33,026 nt of DNA. It comes from Ruegeria sp. PrR005 (GTDB lineage Bacteria; Pseudomonadota; Alphaproteobacteria; Rhodobacterales; Rhodobacteraceae). Below the pieces are notes generated by a model, which did not search any database, was not told the DNA's origin, and saw nothing but the letters and a program-made list of their open reading frames with translations. Below are positions 16,941 through 25,415 of this stretch, one piece after another. Numbering within the stretch: position 1 is the first letter of the stretch; each line of letters starts with the position of its first letter. The stretch covers positions 1 through 33,026 of the forward strand of contig NZ_JAAGOX010000020.1 in NCBI RefSeq assembly GCF_010500245.1, read 5' to 3'. The position numbers were made by a program, and so were the translations under genes.

Positions 16941-17519
16941 TCAAAGATATGGTGGCGTGCAGGCCGACACCACGATCGCAATCCGGTCGGATGTGTTGCG
17001 AAAGCGGTGCGGCTCGCGCGAGTTGAAAAGATAGCCGTCGCCGGTCTTGAGAACGCGAACGCTATCGCCCACGGTTACTTCGAGTTCGCCCGCGATGACG
17101 ATTCCGCCTTCGCTGGACGGGTGAGAAATCATGTCGTCGCCGGTGTCGGCGCCCGGTTCGTAAGTTTCATGCAGAATCTGCAACCCATGTTCGCGCGCGT
17201 TGCCAACCTGTTTCAAGGCCATGCGGCCAATCGTTTCGATCCGATCGGAGTAAATGCGCGAAGTGAGATCCTTGAACTGGTCCGGCGTAAAGAAGATCTC
17301 TCCTGCTTGATTCGCCTCAGGCTCAAAAAACTCGGACATGGTTATGTCCAGCCCGCCTAGAATTCTGCGCAAGGTGGCAACAGAAGGGCTGCTGCGGTTT
17401 GTCTCGACCATCGAGATTTGACCATGCGGAACGGCGGCGGCCTCGGCCAGTTGGCGCTGAGAAAACCCTTTATTCATACGGAGTTCCCGCAGTCTGGCGC
17501 CGACATCAAAATCGGTCAT
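16941..17519 (-). CDS. XRE-family regulator with C-terminal cupin domain
   Basis: This transcription factor of 192 residues has an N-terminal helix-turn-helix (ARLRELRMNKGFSQRQLAEAAAVPHGQISMVETNRSSPSVATLRRI, about 7-60) and a C-terminal cupin (GGIVIAGELEVTVGD and GDGYLFNSREPHRFRN, about 125-190), the architecture of PuuR-like regulators of amine and amino acid catabolism. The cupin His residues suggest ligand or metal binding. AGAAGGA stands seven bases before the start. It is divergent from the aminotransferase operon, with a palindromic candidate operator in the 123-base gap, so it is likely the local repressor of that operon, with inducer an amino acid or polyamine-like compound (inference). 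Confidence 0.9.
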   Translation of the reverse strand: MTDFDVGARLRELRMNKGFSQRQLAEAAAVPHGQISMVETNRSSPSVATLRRILGGLDITMSEFFEPEANQAGEIFFTPDQFKDLTSRIYSDRIETIGRMALKQVGNAREHGLQILHETYEPGADTGDDMISHPSSEGGIVIAGELEVTVGDSVRVLKTGDGYLFNSREPHRFRNTSDRIAIVVSACTPPYL

Positions 17520-17595
17520 TCTGGCGTCCTTCTCTCAATGATCTTCCGAGAATTTACCTGAACAGGGCTTCGGAAAAAAGAATTGAGATGCTTTA

Positions 17596-17622
17596 AATAT
17601 TGAGCTAACGATGCTCAGTATT
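17596..17622. promoter_or_regulatory. Candidate operator between the XRE-cupin gene and the aminotransferase operon
   Basis: AATATTGAGC (17596-17605), a seven-base spacer and GCTCAGTATT (17613-17622) form an inverted repeat with one mismatch. A further ATTGAG half-site lies at 17582-17587, 17 bases upstream of the one in the left arm. TCTCAAT in the leader of the XRE gene (about 17532-17540) is the same motif inverted. Clustering of the half-site in the shared promoter gap points to autoregulation and control of gabT by the adjacent XRE protein. No clear -35/-10 pair could be assigned. Confidence 0.6.
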
Positions 17623-17642
17623 GGCTGACCATGGAGGGGCAG

Positions 17643-18944
17643 ATGTCGCGGACCAGGGATCTTATCGAACGGCGTGAATTGGCAGTGGCCAAAGGTGTTG
17701 CAACGCGTGGCATCTATGCGGCCCGCGCTGAAAACGCCGAATTGTGGGATGTCGACGGCAAGCGTTACCTCGACCTTGCTGCCGGAATTGCGGTTAACAA
17801 TACCGGCCACCGCCACCCCAAATTGATGGCGGCCGTGGCAGCCCAGGCCGAAGCCTTTACCCACACCTGTTTCCATGTCGCCCCCTACGAGGGCTATGTG
17901 CGGCTGGCCGAACGGCTGAACGCGGCCACGCCGGGGGATTTCGCCAAAAAGACCATGCTGGTTACGACCGGGGCAGAAGCAGTTGAAAACGCGGTCAAGA
18001 TGGCGCGGGCCTTTACCGGGCGTTCGGGTGTCATCGCCTTTTCGGGGGCGTTTCATGGCCGCACGCTGATGGGGATGGCGCTGTGCGGCAAGGTCCAGCC
18101 CTACAAGCGCGCCTTTGGCGCGATGCCGCCCGAGGTCTATCACGCGACCTTCCCAAATGCCTATCACGGGGTCACGCCCGAGATGAGCCTAGCGCAGCTC
18201 GACCAACTGTTCCGCTCGACCATCGACCCGGAGCGGGTGGCGGCGATCATCATCGAGCCGGTGCAGGGCGAGGGCGGGTTCAACATCGCGCCGCCAGAAT
18301 TCCTGCGCGGGCTGCGGGCGGTCTGCGATACGCATGGCATCGTGCTGATCGCGGACGAGGTGCAGGCGGGCATGGCGCGAACGGGCAAGCTTTTTGCCAT
18401 GGAACATGCGGGGGTGGCGGCCGACCTGGTGACGATGGCCAAGGGGCTGGCCGGGGGCTTTCCGCTGTCGGCGGTAACGGGCCAGGCCGAGATTGTCGAC
18501 GCGGCGCCGATGGGCGGCATTGGCGGCACCTATGCCGGGAACCCGCTGGCCGTTGCCGCCGCCAATGCGGTGCTTGATGTCATCGCCGACGAAAATCTGT
18601 GCACCCGGGCCGAGCAGGTGGGCGATGTGTTGCGACACCGGCTCACGGCGATGGCCGCGCGTCAGGGAATGGAAGTGATTGGCGACGTGCGCGGTGTGGG
18701 CGCAATGGTGGCGTTCGAACTGGTCACCGACCGGGCCACCCGCGCACCCGACGCGGCATTGACCCAAGCCATCGTGGCTGAGGCCGAGGCGCTCGGGCTG
18801 ATCATTCTGCCCTGTGGCACCCATGGAAACGTGGTGCGGCTGTTGCCGCCGCTAACCATCCCGATAGCACAGGTGGACGAGGCGCTCGACATTCTCGAAG
18901 CCGCACTTGAGGCGGCTATCGGCAAGGCGGCGCGGGCGGCCTGA
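17643..18944 (+). CDS. Class III (GabT-like) omega-aminotransferase
   Basis: This PLP-dependent enzyme of 433 residues moves the terminal amino group of an omega-amino acid (4-aminobutyrate, 5-aminovalerate, 6-aminohexanoate or similar) to 2-oxoglutarate or pyruvate, giving a semialdehyde. Supporting motifs are VTTGAEAVENAVKMAR, SGAFHGRTLMGMAL, IIEPVQGEGGFN, Asp238 in LIADEVQAGMARTG, the PLP Lys267 in MAKGLAGGFPLSAVTG, and GGTYAGNPLA. ATG at 17643 is preferred over 17631 because GGAGGGG lies just before it. It is followed after 27 bases by an aldehyde dehydrogenase, the usual next step. The exact substrate is not shown by sequence. Confidence 0.9.
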   Translation: MSRTRDLIERRELAVAKGVATRGIYAARAENAELWDVDGKRYLDLAAGIAVNNTGHRHPKLMAAVAAQAEAFTHTCFHVAPYEGYVRLAERLNAATPGDFAKKTMLVTTGAEAVENAVKMARAFTGRSGVIAFSGAFHGRTLMGMALCGKVQPYKRAFGAMPPEVYHATFPNAYHGVTPEMSLAQLDQLFRSTIDPERVAAIIIEPVQGEGGFNIAPPEFLRGLRAVCDTHGIVLIADEVQAGMARTGKLFAMEHAGVAADLVTMAKGLAGGFPLSAVTGQAEIVDAAPMGGIGGTYAGNPLAVAAANAVLDVIADENLCTRAEQVGDVLRHRLTAMAARQGMEVIGDVRGVGAMVAFELVTDRATRAPDAALTQAIVAEAEALGLIILPCGTHGNVVRLLPPLTIPIAQVDEALDILEAALEAAIGKAARAA

Positions 18945-18971
18945 GCTAACACCCCAACGGGAGGAACTGCG

Positions 18972-20402
18972 ATGAAAATGAACCTCGTTGCCGGGGAATG
19001 GATCGGCGCGTCCGACGCTTCGGAAAACCGCAACCCGGCGGACCGGTCCGACCTGATCGGGCATTACGCCCAGGGCTCAGCCGAGACGGTGCAGGCGGCG
19101 GTTGAGGCCGCGCAAGGCGCGCTGGCAGGATGGGCGGCCAGCACGCCGCAACGCCGGGCCGATCTGTTGGAAACCGTGGCCCAGACCATTCTGGCCCGCG
19201 CGGACGAGATCGGTCATCTGCTGGCGCGCGAGGAAGGCAAGACGTTGGCCGAAGCCCGGGGCGAGGCGGTACGGGCCGGGCAGATCTTTCGTTTCTTCGC
19301 GGGCGAGGCGCTCAGAATTTGTGGCGATGCGTTGGCCTCGGTCCGTCCTGGCGTGGGCATCGAGGTGACGCGCGAGCCGGTGGGCGTGGTTGGGATCATC
19401 ACACCGTGGAACTTCCCCATCGCAATACCGGCTTGGAAAATCGCTCCCGCGCTGGCCTATGGCAACACGGTGGTGTTCAAGCCCGCCGACCTGACACCGG
19501 GCTGTGCGCATCTGCTCGCCGAAATACTTTACCAGGCGGGCGTTCCTGCCGGTGTGTTCAACCTGGTCATGGGGCGCGGTGCGGTGGTGGGTGATGCCAT
19601 TGTAAAGCATCCCGGCGTCGACGCGATTTCCTTTACCGGTTCGGTGCCGGTGGGCCGGGCGCTGGCGGTCGAGGCCGCGCGGGGCCTGAAAAAGCTGCAA
19701 CTCGAAATGGGCGGCAAGAACCCGATGGTGGTTCTGAACGACGCCGATCTCGATATCGCGGTCGAGGCTTGTCTGAACGGCGCGTTCTATTCAACCGGGC
19801 AGCGCTGCACCGCTTCGTCGCGGCTGATCGTCGAGGCGGGGATACACGATGCCTTTGTCGAACGTCTGGTGGCGGGCGCGCAGGCGCTGCGCGTGGGCGA
19901 CCCGCTGGACAGCGCGACCCAGATCGGGCCGGTGGTGTCTGACGCTCAATTGCAGGGCAATCTCGCCTATGTCGACCTGGCGCGGGACGAGGGGTGCGAG
20001 GTGATTGGCGGCGAGCGTCTGAACGGAGACACCGAAGGGTATTTCCAGCGGCCCGCAGTTTTCCTGTGCGCCTCGAACAGCATGCGGTCGAGCCGGGAAG
20101 AGATTTTCGGGCCCTGCGCCAGCGTGATCAAGGCGGCCGATTATGACGAGGCGCTGACGCTGGCCAACGATACCGAATTCGGCCTCAGCGCAGGGATCTG
20201 CACGGGCAGCCTGAAACACGCGCGCGCGTTCCGGCAGCGGGTAAAAGCGGGCATGGTGATGGTCAACCTGCCCACCGCCGGGGTGGATTACCATGTGCCC
20301 TTCGGCGGGCGAAAGGGGTCGTCCTATGGCCAACGGGAACAGGGGCGCTATGCCGCCGAGTTCTATACCACGGTCAAGACCGCCTATGAGTTCGCGGGAT
20401 GA
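18972..20402 (+). CDS. NAD(P)-dependent aldehyde dehydrogenase
   Basis: This aldehyde dehydrogenase of 476 residues oxidises an aldehyde, here probably the semialdehyde made by the neighbouring transaminase, to a carboxylic acid. It has the catalytic Cys279 in GQRCTASSR, general base Glu245 in LEMGGKNP, and the cofactor-binding segments TPWNFPIAIPAWKIAPAL and FTGSVPVGRAL. It is closest in style to 2-oxoglutarate semialdehyde and succinate semialdehyde dehydrogenases. A strong ribosome site (GGGAGGA) precedes the ATG. Its stop overlaps the kinase start in ATGA. It makes the free acid; it is not a CoA-acylating type, as it carries the canonical non-acylating residues. Confidence 0.92.
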   Translation: MKMNLVAGEWIGASDASENRNPADRSDLIGHYAQGSAETVQAAVEAAQGALAGWAASTPQRRADLLETVAQTILARADEIGHLLAREEGKTLAEARGEAVRAGQIFRFFAGEALRICGDALASVRPGVGIEVTREPVGVVGIITPWNFPIAIPAWKIAPALAYGNTVVFKPADLTPGCAHLLAEILYQAGVPAGVFNLVMGRGAVVGDAIVKHPGVDAISFTGSVPVGRALAVEAARGLKKLQLEMGGKNPMVVLNDADLDIAVEACLNGAFYSTGQRCTASSRLIVEAGIHDAFVERLVAGAQALRVGDPLDSATQIGPVVSDAQLQGNLAYVDLARDEGCEVIGGERLNGDTEGYFQRPAVFLCASNSMRSSREEIFGPCASVIKAADYDEALTLANDTEFGLSAGICTGSLKHARAFRQRVKAGMVMVNLPTAGVDYHVPFGGRKGSSYGQREQGRYAAEFYTTVKTAYEFAG

Positions 20403-21496
20403 GCGGGGTGGAGGCCATTCTGGCGATCAACCCAGGCACCACGACGACGCGCTGCGCGCTCTACCTGTCGCGCGGCGGCACGGTGGAGCCGCTGGCGGAA
20501 AAAACCTTTGAGCATGACGAAACAGAGATGGCGCAGTTTTCGAACATCGCGGCCCAGCTCGACTTTCGTGCGGCCCAGGTGGCGGCGTTTCTGGACTGGC
20601 ATCCGGATGTGCTGTTGGTGGCCTGCGCCGGGCGGGGCGGCATGCTGACACCGGTTCCGGCCGGGGTGATCGAGGTTTCCGACGCGTTGGTCGATTTCGT
20701 GCTGCATCGGCCGGTTTATCAGCACGCCAGCAATCTGGGCGCGCCGCTGGCGCATCGTATTGCCAGCGCGCAAGGCGCGCGCGCTTTCATTGTCGATCCG
20801 GTCAGCGTGGACGAACTGGCGCCCGTGGCGCGTGTTTCGGGTTTTGCCGAGATTCCGCGATTTTCCTTTGTTCATGCGTTGAACATCCGCGCCTGCGGTC
20901 GGCGGCTGGCAAGCGATCTGGGCAAACCGTTTGACGAATTGCGGGCGGTGGTGGCGCATCTGGGCGCCGGGTTTTCCATCGCGGCGCTGCTGGACGGGCG
21001 CCTGGTCGACAGCTCGAACCGGATGGAATCCTCGCCTTTCACGCCGGAACGGGCGGGCGGGTTGCCGCCGCTGCCGCTGATCGAGCTGTGTTACTCCGGG
21101 CGCTACACGCGCGAGGAATTGCTCAAGAAACTGTACGGGCAGGGTGGGGTCTACGGGTTGCTCGGCACCAAGGATATCCGGCGCGTCGAGGCGATGATCG
21201 CGGCAGGCGACCAGAAAGCAGCGCTGGTGTTCGAGGCGATGCTCTATCAGGTGGCCAAGACGGTGGGCGCTATGGCGTCGGTGGCGGATTTCGATCTCGA
21301 CGGGATCGTCCTGACCGGCGGACTGGCCAACAGCGACCAAGTGCGCGGATATCTCGAAGGCAAGCTGGCACGGCTGGCGCCCCTCTTCACCTATCCGGGC
21401 AGCGACGAGTGTCGGGCGCTGGCCGAAGGTGCCGCGCGGGTACTGTGCGGGACCGAGCAGGCGATGCGCTGGCCGCTTGCCGCGCAAGCGGCATGA
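20399..21496 (+). CDS. buk: Butyrate kinase-like carboxylate kinase
   Basis: This is an ASKHA-fold acyl kinase of 365 residues that interconverts a carboxylate plus ATP with an acyl phosphate plus ADP. Motifs include the N-terminal NPGTTTTRCALY, VDPVSVDELAPVARVSGF, the second phosphate loop HLGAGFSIAAL, NRMESSPFTPERAGGLPPL and the adenosine segment GIVLTGGLANS. It aligns with the whole Buk family rather than AckA. It is coupled by four-base overlaps to the aldehyde dehydrogenase and to the phosphotransacylase gene that follows. The true acid is unknown; the context (an acid made by the dehydrogenase) suggests it works toward activation, not in fermentative ATP formation as in clostridia. The symbol names the family, not a proven substrate. 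Confidence 0.88.
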   Translation: MSGVEAILAINPGTTTTRCALYLSRGGTVEPLAEKTFEHDETEMAQFSNIAAQLDFRAAQVAAFLDWHPDVLLVACAGRGGMLTPVPAGVIEVSDALVDFVLHRPVYQHASNLGAPLAHRIASAQGARAFIVDPVSVDELAPVARVSGFAEIPRFSFVHALNIRACGRRLASDLGKPFDELRAVVAHLGAGFSIAALLDGRLVDSSNRMESSPFTPERAGGLPPLPLIELCYSGRYTREELLKKLYGQGGVYGLLGTKDIRRVEAMIAAGDQKAALVFEAMLYQVAKTVGAMASVADFDLDGIVLTGGLANSDQVRGYLEGKLARLAPLFTYPGSDECRALAEGAARVLCGTEQAMRWPLAAQAA

Positions 21497-22440
21497 CAGC
21501 GGTACGGTCATTCGCGGCGCTGCGCGGGCTTGCCCGCGCCGCTGCCCCGCTGCGGCCCGTGGTGGCGGGCGGTGAAGCGACAGAGGTGATGACGGCGTTG
21601 GCGGCCATGCTGGAGAGCGGCTTGATCGACGGCGCGGTGGTGAGCGGCGATCCTGAGGCGATGGCGCCATTGATGGCACCGGAGCTGCAAGGTGCCGTCG
21701 AGGTTGTACCGGCTTTCGGCGTGCAGGACTGCGCCCGTGCGGCGGTGGCGGCCATTCGCGCGGGGCGCGGCGATGTGCTGATGAAAGGCCACGTTGACAG
21801 CGGCAGCTACCTGCGCGCGGTGGTCGACCGCGCCGACGGGCTGCGCGATGGCGATGTGCTGTCCAACGTGACGGTGGCGGAAATGCCCTCGCTTGGGCGG
21901 CTTATCGCGGCGACGGATAACGGTATCGTGCCGATGCCGACGCTGGATCAAAAGCGTCAGATCGTGTGTAACACCTTGCCGCTTTTTGCCGGGCTGGGGG
22001 TGCGCCCCGTGAAGGTGGCCGCCGTTTGCGCGACCGAAAAGGCCAGCGATGCGATCCCGGCGACACGCGACGCCGAAGCGCTGGCGCGCGCGGGGCTGCC
22101 AGGGTTCGAAATCGGCGGACCGATGGGCTATGACGTGGCCGTGTCGCCCGAGGCGGCGCAGATCAAGGGCTTGCAGGACATGCCAGCGGCCGGGGCGGCG
22201 GATCTGCTGCTGTTTCCCACAATCGATGCGGCCAATGCGGTAGCCAAGGCGTGGAAGTTTCACGGCCAGGCAAAGACCGGCTCTATCGTGCTGGGGGCAC
22301 GGGTTCCGGTGCTGCTGAACTCACGCTCGGATTCGGCAGCGCGGCGGGTGAACGCGCTGTTGCTGGCGGGCGCGGTTCTGCGCGGGCGTGCTCTCGCGGA
22401 ATCAGGCGGGGCGAAGCACCGCACCGCGCTGGAACTCTGA
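21493..22440 (+). CDS. ptb: Phosphate butyryltransferase-like phosphotransacylase
   Basis: This phosphate acyltransferase of 315 residues interconverts acyl phosphate plus CoA with acyl-CoA plus phosphate. Motifs include DVLMKGHVDSGSYLRAVVD, VTVAEMPSLGRLIAATDNGI, EIGGPMGYDVAVSPEAAQIKG and the C-terminal TGSIVLGARVPVLLNSRSDS, all typical of the Ptb/Pta PTA_PTB family. ATG at 21493 overlaps the kinase stop; the frame continues upstream inside the kinase gene but is not coding there. Its last 39 bases overlap the 3' end of the convergent AraC-family gene. With the kinase it forms a two-step acid-to-acyl-CoA route. Confidence 0.9.
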   Translation: MTAVRSFAALRGLARAAAPLRPVVAGGEATEVMTALAAMLESGLIDGAVVSGDPEAMAPLMAPELQGAVEVVPAFGVQDCARAAVAAIRAGRGDVLMKGHVDSGSYLRAVVDRADGLRDGDVLSNVTVAEMPSLGRLIAATDNGIVPMPTLDQKRQIVCNTLPLFAGLGVRPVKVAAVCATEKASDAIPATRDAEALARAGLPGFEIGGPMGYDVAVSPEAAQIKGLQDMPAAGAADLLLFPTIDAANAVAKAWKFHGQAKTGSIVLGARVPVLLNSRSDSAARRVNALLLAGAVLRGRALAESGGAKHRTALEL

Positions 22441-23364
22441 CGGTGTCATCCCGAACTTGACCTTGAACAGCCGCGAAAACTGCGCCTGGTCGGCAAAGCC
22501 GAAACGATAGGCCACCTCGGAAATGGGCAGATCGCGAGAGGCCTGAAGGCGGTCGCGCGCCGCCACCAGCCGCTGATCGCGGATCTGTTGGCTGACCGTG
22601 CCGTTCACATCCTTGAACAGGTCGTGCAGGTAGCGTTTTGAGATGCCACAGGCATCGGCAATCAGATCGGGGGAAAGATCTGGGTCCTTCAGGTTGGCGC
22701 GGATGTATTTCTCGACCCGTGACAGATGCGCGGCGCGGACCGAGGAATAGCCGCTTTCGCTGGCGTTCGAGGCATCGTTGAGCGCCAGGCCCAGAAGTTC
22801 AAGCAACTGCCGGCCGATGGTTTCGCGGGCCGTGGGGGTCAGATCGTCGATCTGGCTCTGCGCGTGGCTGACCATGGTGGCAAAAAGCCCCGCCGTGCCG
22901 GTTGTGGCGTCGATCACCCGGGCGCAAAAACGATCGGGCTGGCGCACCCGCTCCGCCAGCGCCCGTCGGCTGACCTTGAGAACGTAGAGATCGTTGGGAC
23001 GCTCGTAGAGAAAGCGATAGGGTTCATCGCCGCGCTCGATGATAAATCCACCGGGATCGCAGCGCACGTCTTGGCCCATCTGACGAAACTCGACCGATGT
23101 GACGCGGGGCAGGGTGACAAGATACTCTTCTTCCTGCGCGCTGCGGATATGCGAGCGGCGGCGTTCGTAGTTCACCGGATCCGAGGTGAGCCGCGACATG
23201 CCGACATGGCCAAGCTCGGCCCGGGCCAGTTCGCCGTTGAAATGGACCGGATCGCGGAATTGCAGCTCGAGCGGAAAGTAGGCTTCGGACACCACCGCAT
23301 TCCATTTGCTGGAACGATGCTGCGGTTCTATCGCGCCAGTCGAAAAGCGGAATGCGGCTGCCAT
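22402..23364 (-). CDS. AraC-family transcriptional activator (FeaR-like)
   Basis: This regulator of 320 residues has an N-terminal AraC_binding_2-type sensor domain (about 30-190: WNAVVSEAYFPLELQF and PGGFIIERGDEPYRF) and a C-terminal double helix-turn-helix (about 215-315: SRVEKYIRANLKDPDLSPDLIADACGISKRYLHDLF and ISEVAYRFGFADQAQFSRLFKVKFGMTPSEFQ). A strong ribosome site, GGAGGGAGGA, lies seven bases before the start. It is divergent from hyuB and convergent with ptb, whose end it overlaps by 39 bases. Tandem 15-base repeats in the divergent gap are its probable binding site. It is likely the activator of the hyuBA-liv operon. Confidence 0.93.
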   Translation of the reverse strand: MAAAFRFSTGAIEPQHRSSKWNAVVSEAYFPLELQFRDPVHFNGELARAELGHVGMSRLTSDPVNYERRRSHIRSAQEEEYLVTLPRVTSVEFRQMGQDVRCDPGGFIIERGDEPYRFLYERPNDLYVLKVSRRALAERVRQPDRFCARVIDATTGTAGLFATMVSHAQSQIDDLTPTARETIGRQLLELLGLALNDASNASESGYSSVRAAHLSRVEKYIRANLKDPDLSPDLIADACGISKRYLHDLFKDVNGTVSQQIRDQRLVAARDRLQASRDLPISEVAYRFGFADQAQFSRLFKVKFGMTPSEFQRGAVLRPA

Positions 23365-23442
23365 CGAATAGTCCTCCCTCCGTGAACTTTACGTGACGGA
23401 ACGCCCAAAACCAAAGAAAAACAGGCGTTCTGCGCTCTGCGT

Positions 23443-23479
23443 CAACTCATCCTGCGCTGGTTGACAAATTATCCTGCGC
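23443..23479. promoter_or_regulatory. Candidate AraC-type tandem binding sites before hyuB
   Basis: CAACTCATCCTGCGC (23443-23457) and CAAATTATCCTGCGC (23465-23479) are direct repeats matching at 13 of 15 bases, with starts 22 bases apart. That is about two helical turns, the spacing expected for an AraC-family dimer on direct half-sites. A TTGACA (23461-23466) touches the second copy and may be a -35 element for hyuB. The sites lie about 78 bases from the araC start and 158 bases from the hyuB start, so they could serve both directions. Confidence 0.65.
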
Positions 23480-23636
23480 CATCTGCCAAAGCTTTGTGCA
23501 CGGATCGTCAAGACCGGAATCGTTTTCCCGGGAACCCTGTCTGCCAGATCGAAGTGCAGGGGAATGCGCCGGATCGGGGGAACAATCGGAAACCCGACAG
23601 GCGCGTCTTCTGCACCCAAGCAGAGGACCGGAAACA

Positions 23637-25388
23637 ATGGCAGAACGACAAGTCGACCCAATCACGCTTTCAGTGGTGAGAGGTGTTCTTGAGACCACCC
23701 AGCGCGAGATGACGATGGCATTGGAGAAGACCGCGCGCAGTTCAGTCTTCAACCTGGCGCATGATTATTCCACCGCCTTGTTCAACCATACGCCGGAGAT
23801 GATCCTGCAAGGGCAAGATATTCCGATCCATCTGGGATCACTCATCCCCGCAATGAAGGCGGTCAACAAGTTCTTCGATGGTGACATCAACGAGGGCGAC
23901 CTGATCCTGCATAACGACCCCGATTATGCCGGGTCGCACATCATCGACACCTGCATGTATTACCCGGTGTTCTACAAGGGCGAGCTGGTGTTCTGGACCG
24001 TGTGCAAGGGCCACCTGACCGATATCGGCGGGCCGGTTCCGGCAGGCTACAACCCCGAGGCCAAGGAGATCTTTGCCGAAGGGCTGCGTATTCCGCCGGT
24101 CAAGATCTGGGACAAGGGTGTTCCGCGCAACGACGTGCTGAACCTGCTCTTGACCAACATGCGGGCGCGGCGCGACCAGGAGGGTGATTTCAACGCCCTG
24201 ATCGGTGCCTGCCAGGTGGGTGCGCGCAACCTGATCGCGCTGATGGACAAATACGGCAAGGACGTGGTGCAGGATTGCATCGAGGAATTGTTGGCAATGG
24301 CCAACCGGCACATGTCCGGGCTGATCGCCAAGGTCCCGGACGGGACCTACAGCGGCACCGCGGTGCTCGAGGATGCAGGCCACGGATTTGGCGATTTCGA
24401 CATCACCGCGACGGTCACGATCAAAGGCGAAACCTGTCATATCGAGATCGCCAGCCCACCGCAGATCCCCTATTTCATCAACTCTTACGAGGGCAATTCG
24501 TATTCCGGCGTCTATCTGGGCCTGATGATGTTCGCCCAGTTGCCGCCGCCCTATAACGAGGGGCTCTATCGCAATGTGACGGTCGACATGGGGCCCAAGG
24601 GCACGCTCTGCAACGCCAAGCCGCCCGCACCGCACATGAACTGCACCACCACCCCGATGGAGACGCTGACCGATGCGGTGCGGCTGGCCTTTGAACAGGC
24701 GGCGCCCGAAAAGGTTTCGGCCTCGTGGGGTCATGCCAACGGCTGCAACATCGCGGGCTGGGATACCCGGCACGACGAGGAATACGTGACCATGGTGCTG
24801 GCCTCGATCATCTCCGGCGCGGGGGCCACGGCCAGCCAGGACGGCTGGCATGCCTGCGGGCCGGAATGCTGTTTCGGCGCGCTGACCAGCGGCGATATCG
24901 AGATGCTGGAACACTCCTATCCGATCATCATCCACGAATACGGGCTGATGACCGACAGCGGTGGCGCGGGCAAGTTCCGGGGCGGCTCGGGCACCCGCTG
25001 GGAGGTCGAACCGCTGGACCGTGACATGACGCTGATCACCTTTGGCGAGGGCCGCCGCATTCCGGCGATGGGCGCTGCCGGGGCGAAATCTGCCATGGTC
25101 GAGAAAAAGGTCGGGCGGCTCGAAGTCACCCGCGACGGGGAAACCCGGATCATCACCGACAACGTGATCGAAACCATCAGGCCCGGCGAACGCGCGGCCA
25201 ACATCAATCCGGGCGGTGGCGGCTATGGCAACCCGTTTGAACGTGAGGTGCAAAAGGTGGTTGCCGATATCCGCAACGGGCTGGTGTCGATCGAGGGCGC
25301 CCGGCTGGATTATGGCGTGGTGATTGCAGACCCCGAAACGCTGACCGTGGACGAGGCCGCCACGGCCAAGGCCCGCGCGGCGGCCTGA
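23637..25388 (+). CDS. HyuB-type hydantoinase/oxoprolinase subunit
   Basis: HyuB is the partner that carries the amide-hydrolysing site of ATP-dependent ring-opening enzymes (N-methylhydantoinase B, 5-oxoprolinase, OplBA/caprolactamase). The 583-residue protein shows the family start DPITLSVVRGVLETTQREM, GQDIPIHLGSL, DLILHNDPDYAGSHIIDTCM (acidic and His metal-binding residues), FWTVCKGHLTDIGGPVPAG, NCTTTPMETLTD and the C-terminal NPGGGGYGNPFEREV. ATG at 23637 is chosen because AGAGGA lies nine bases before it; the upstream frame covers the promoter region. It is the first gene of the hyuBA-liv operon, 27 bases before hyuA. Confidence 0.93.
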   Translation: MAERQVDPITLSVVRGVLETTQREMTMALEKTARSSVFNLAHDYSTALFNHTPEMILQGQDIPIHLGSLIPAMKAVNKFFDGDINEGDLILHNDPDYAGSHIIDTCMYYPVFYKGELVFWTVCKGHLTDIGGPVPAGYNPEAKEIFAEGLRIPPVKIWDKGVPRNDVLNLLLTNMRARRDQEGDFNALIGACQVGARNLIALMDKYGKDVVQDCIEELLAMANRHMSGLIAKVPDGTYSGTAVLEDAGHGFGDFDITATVTIKGETCHIEIASPPQIPYFINSYEGNSYSGVYLGLMMFAQLPPPYNEGLYRNVTVDMGPKGTLCNAKPPAPHMNCTTTPMETLTDAVRLAFEQAAPEKVSASWGHANGCNIAGWDTRHDEEYVTMVLASIISGAGATASQDGWHACGPECCFGALTSGDIEMLEHSYPIIIHEYGLMTDSGGAGKFRGGSGTRWEVEPLDRDMTLITFGEGRRIPAMGAAGAKSAMVEKKVGRLEVTRDGETRIITDNVIETIRPGERAANINPGGGGYGNPFEREVQKVVADIRNGLVSIEGARLDYGVVIADPETLTVDEAATAKARAAA

Positions 25389-25415
25389 AGTCTCTGACAT
25401 AAAAGGATTATTCTC

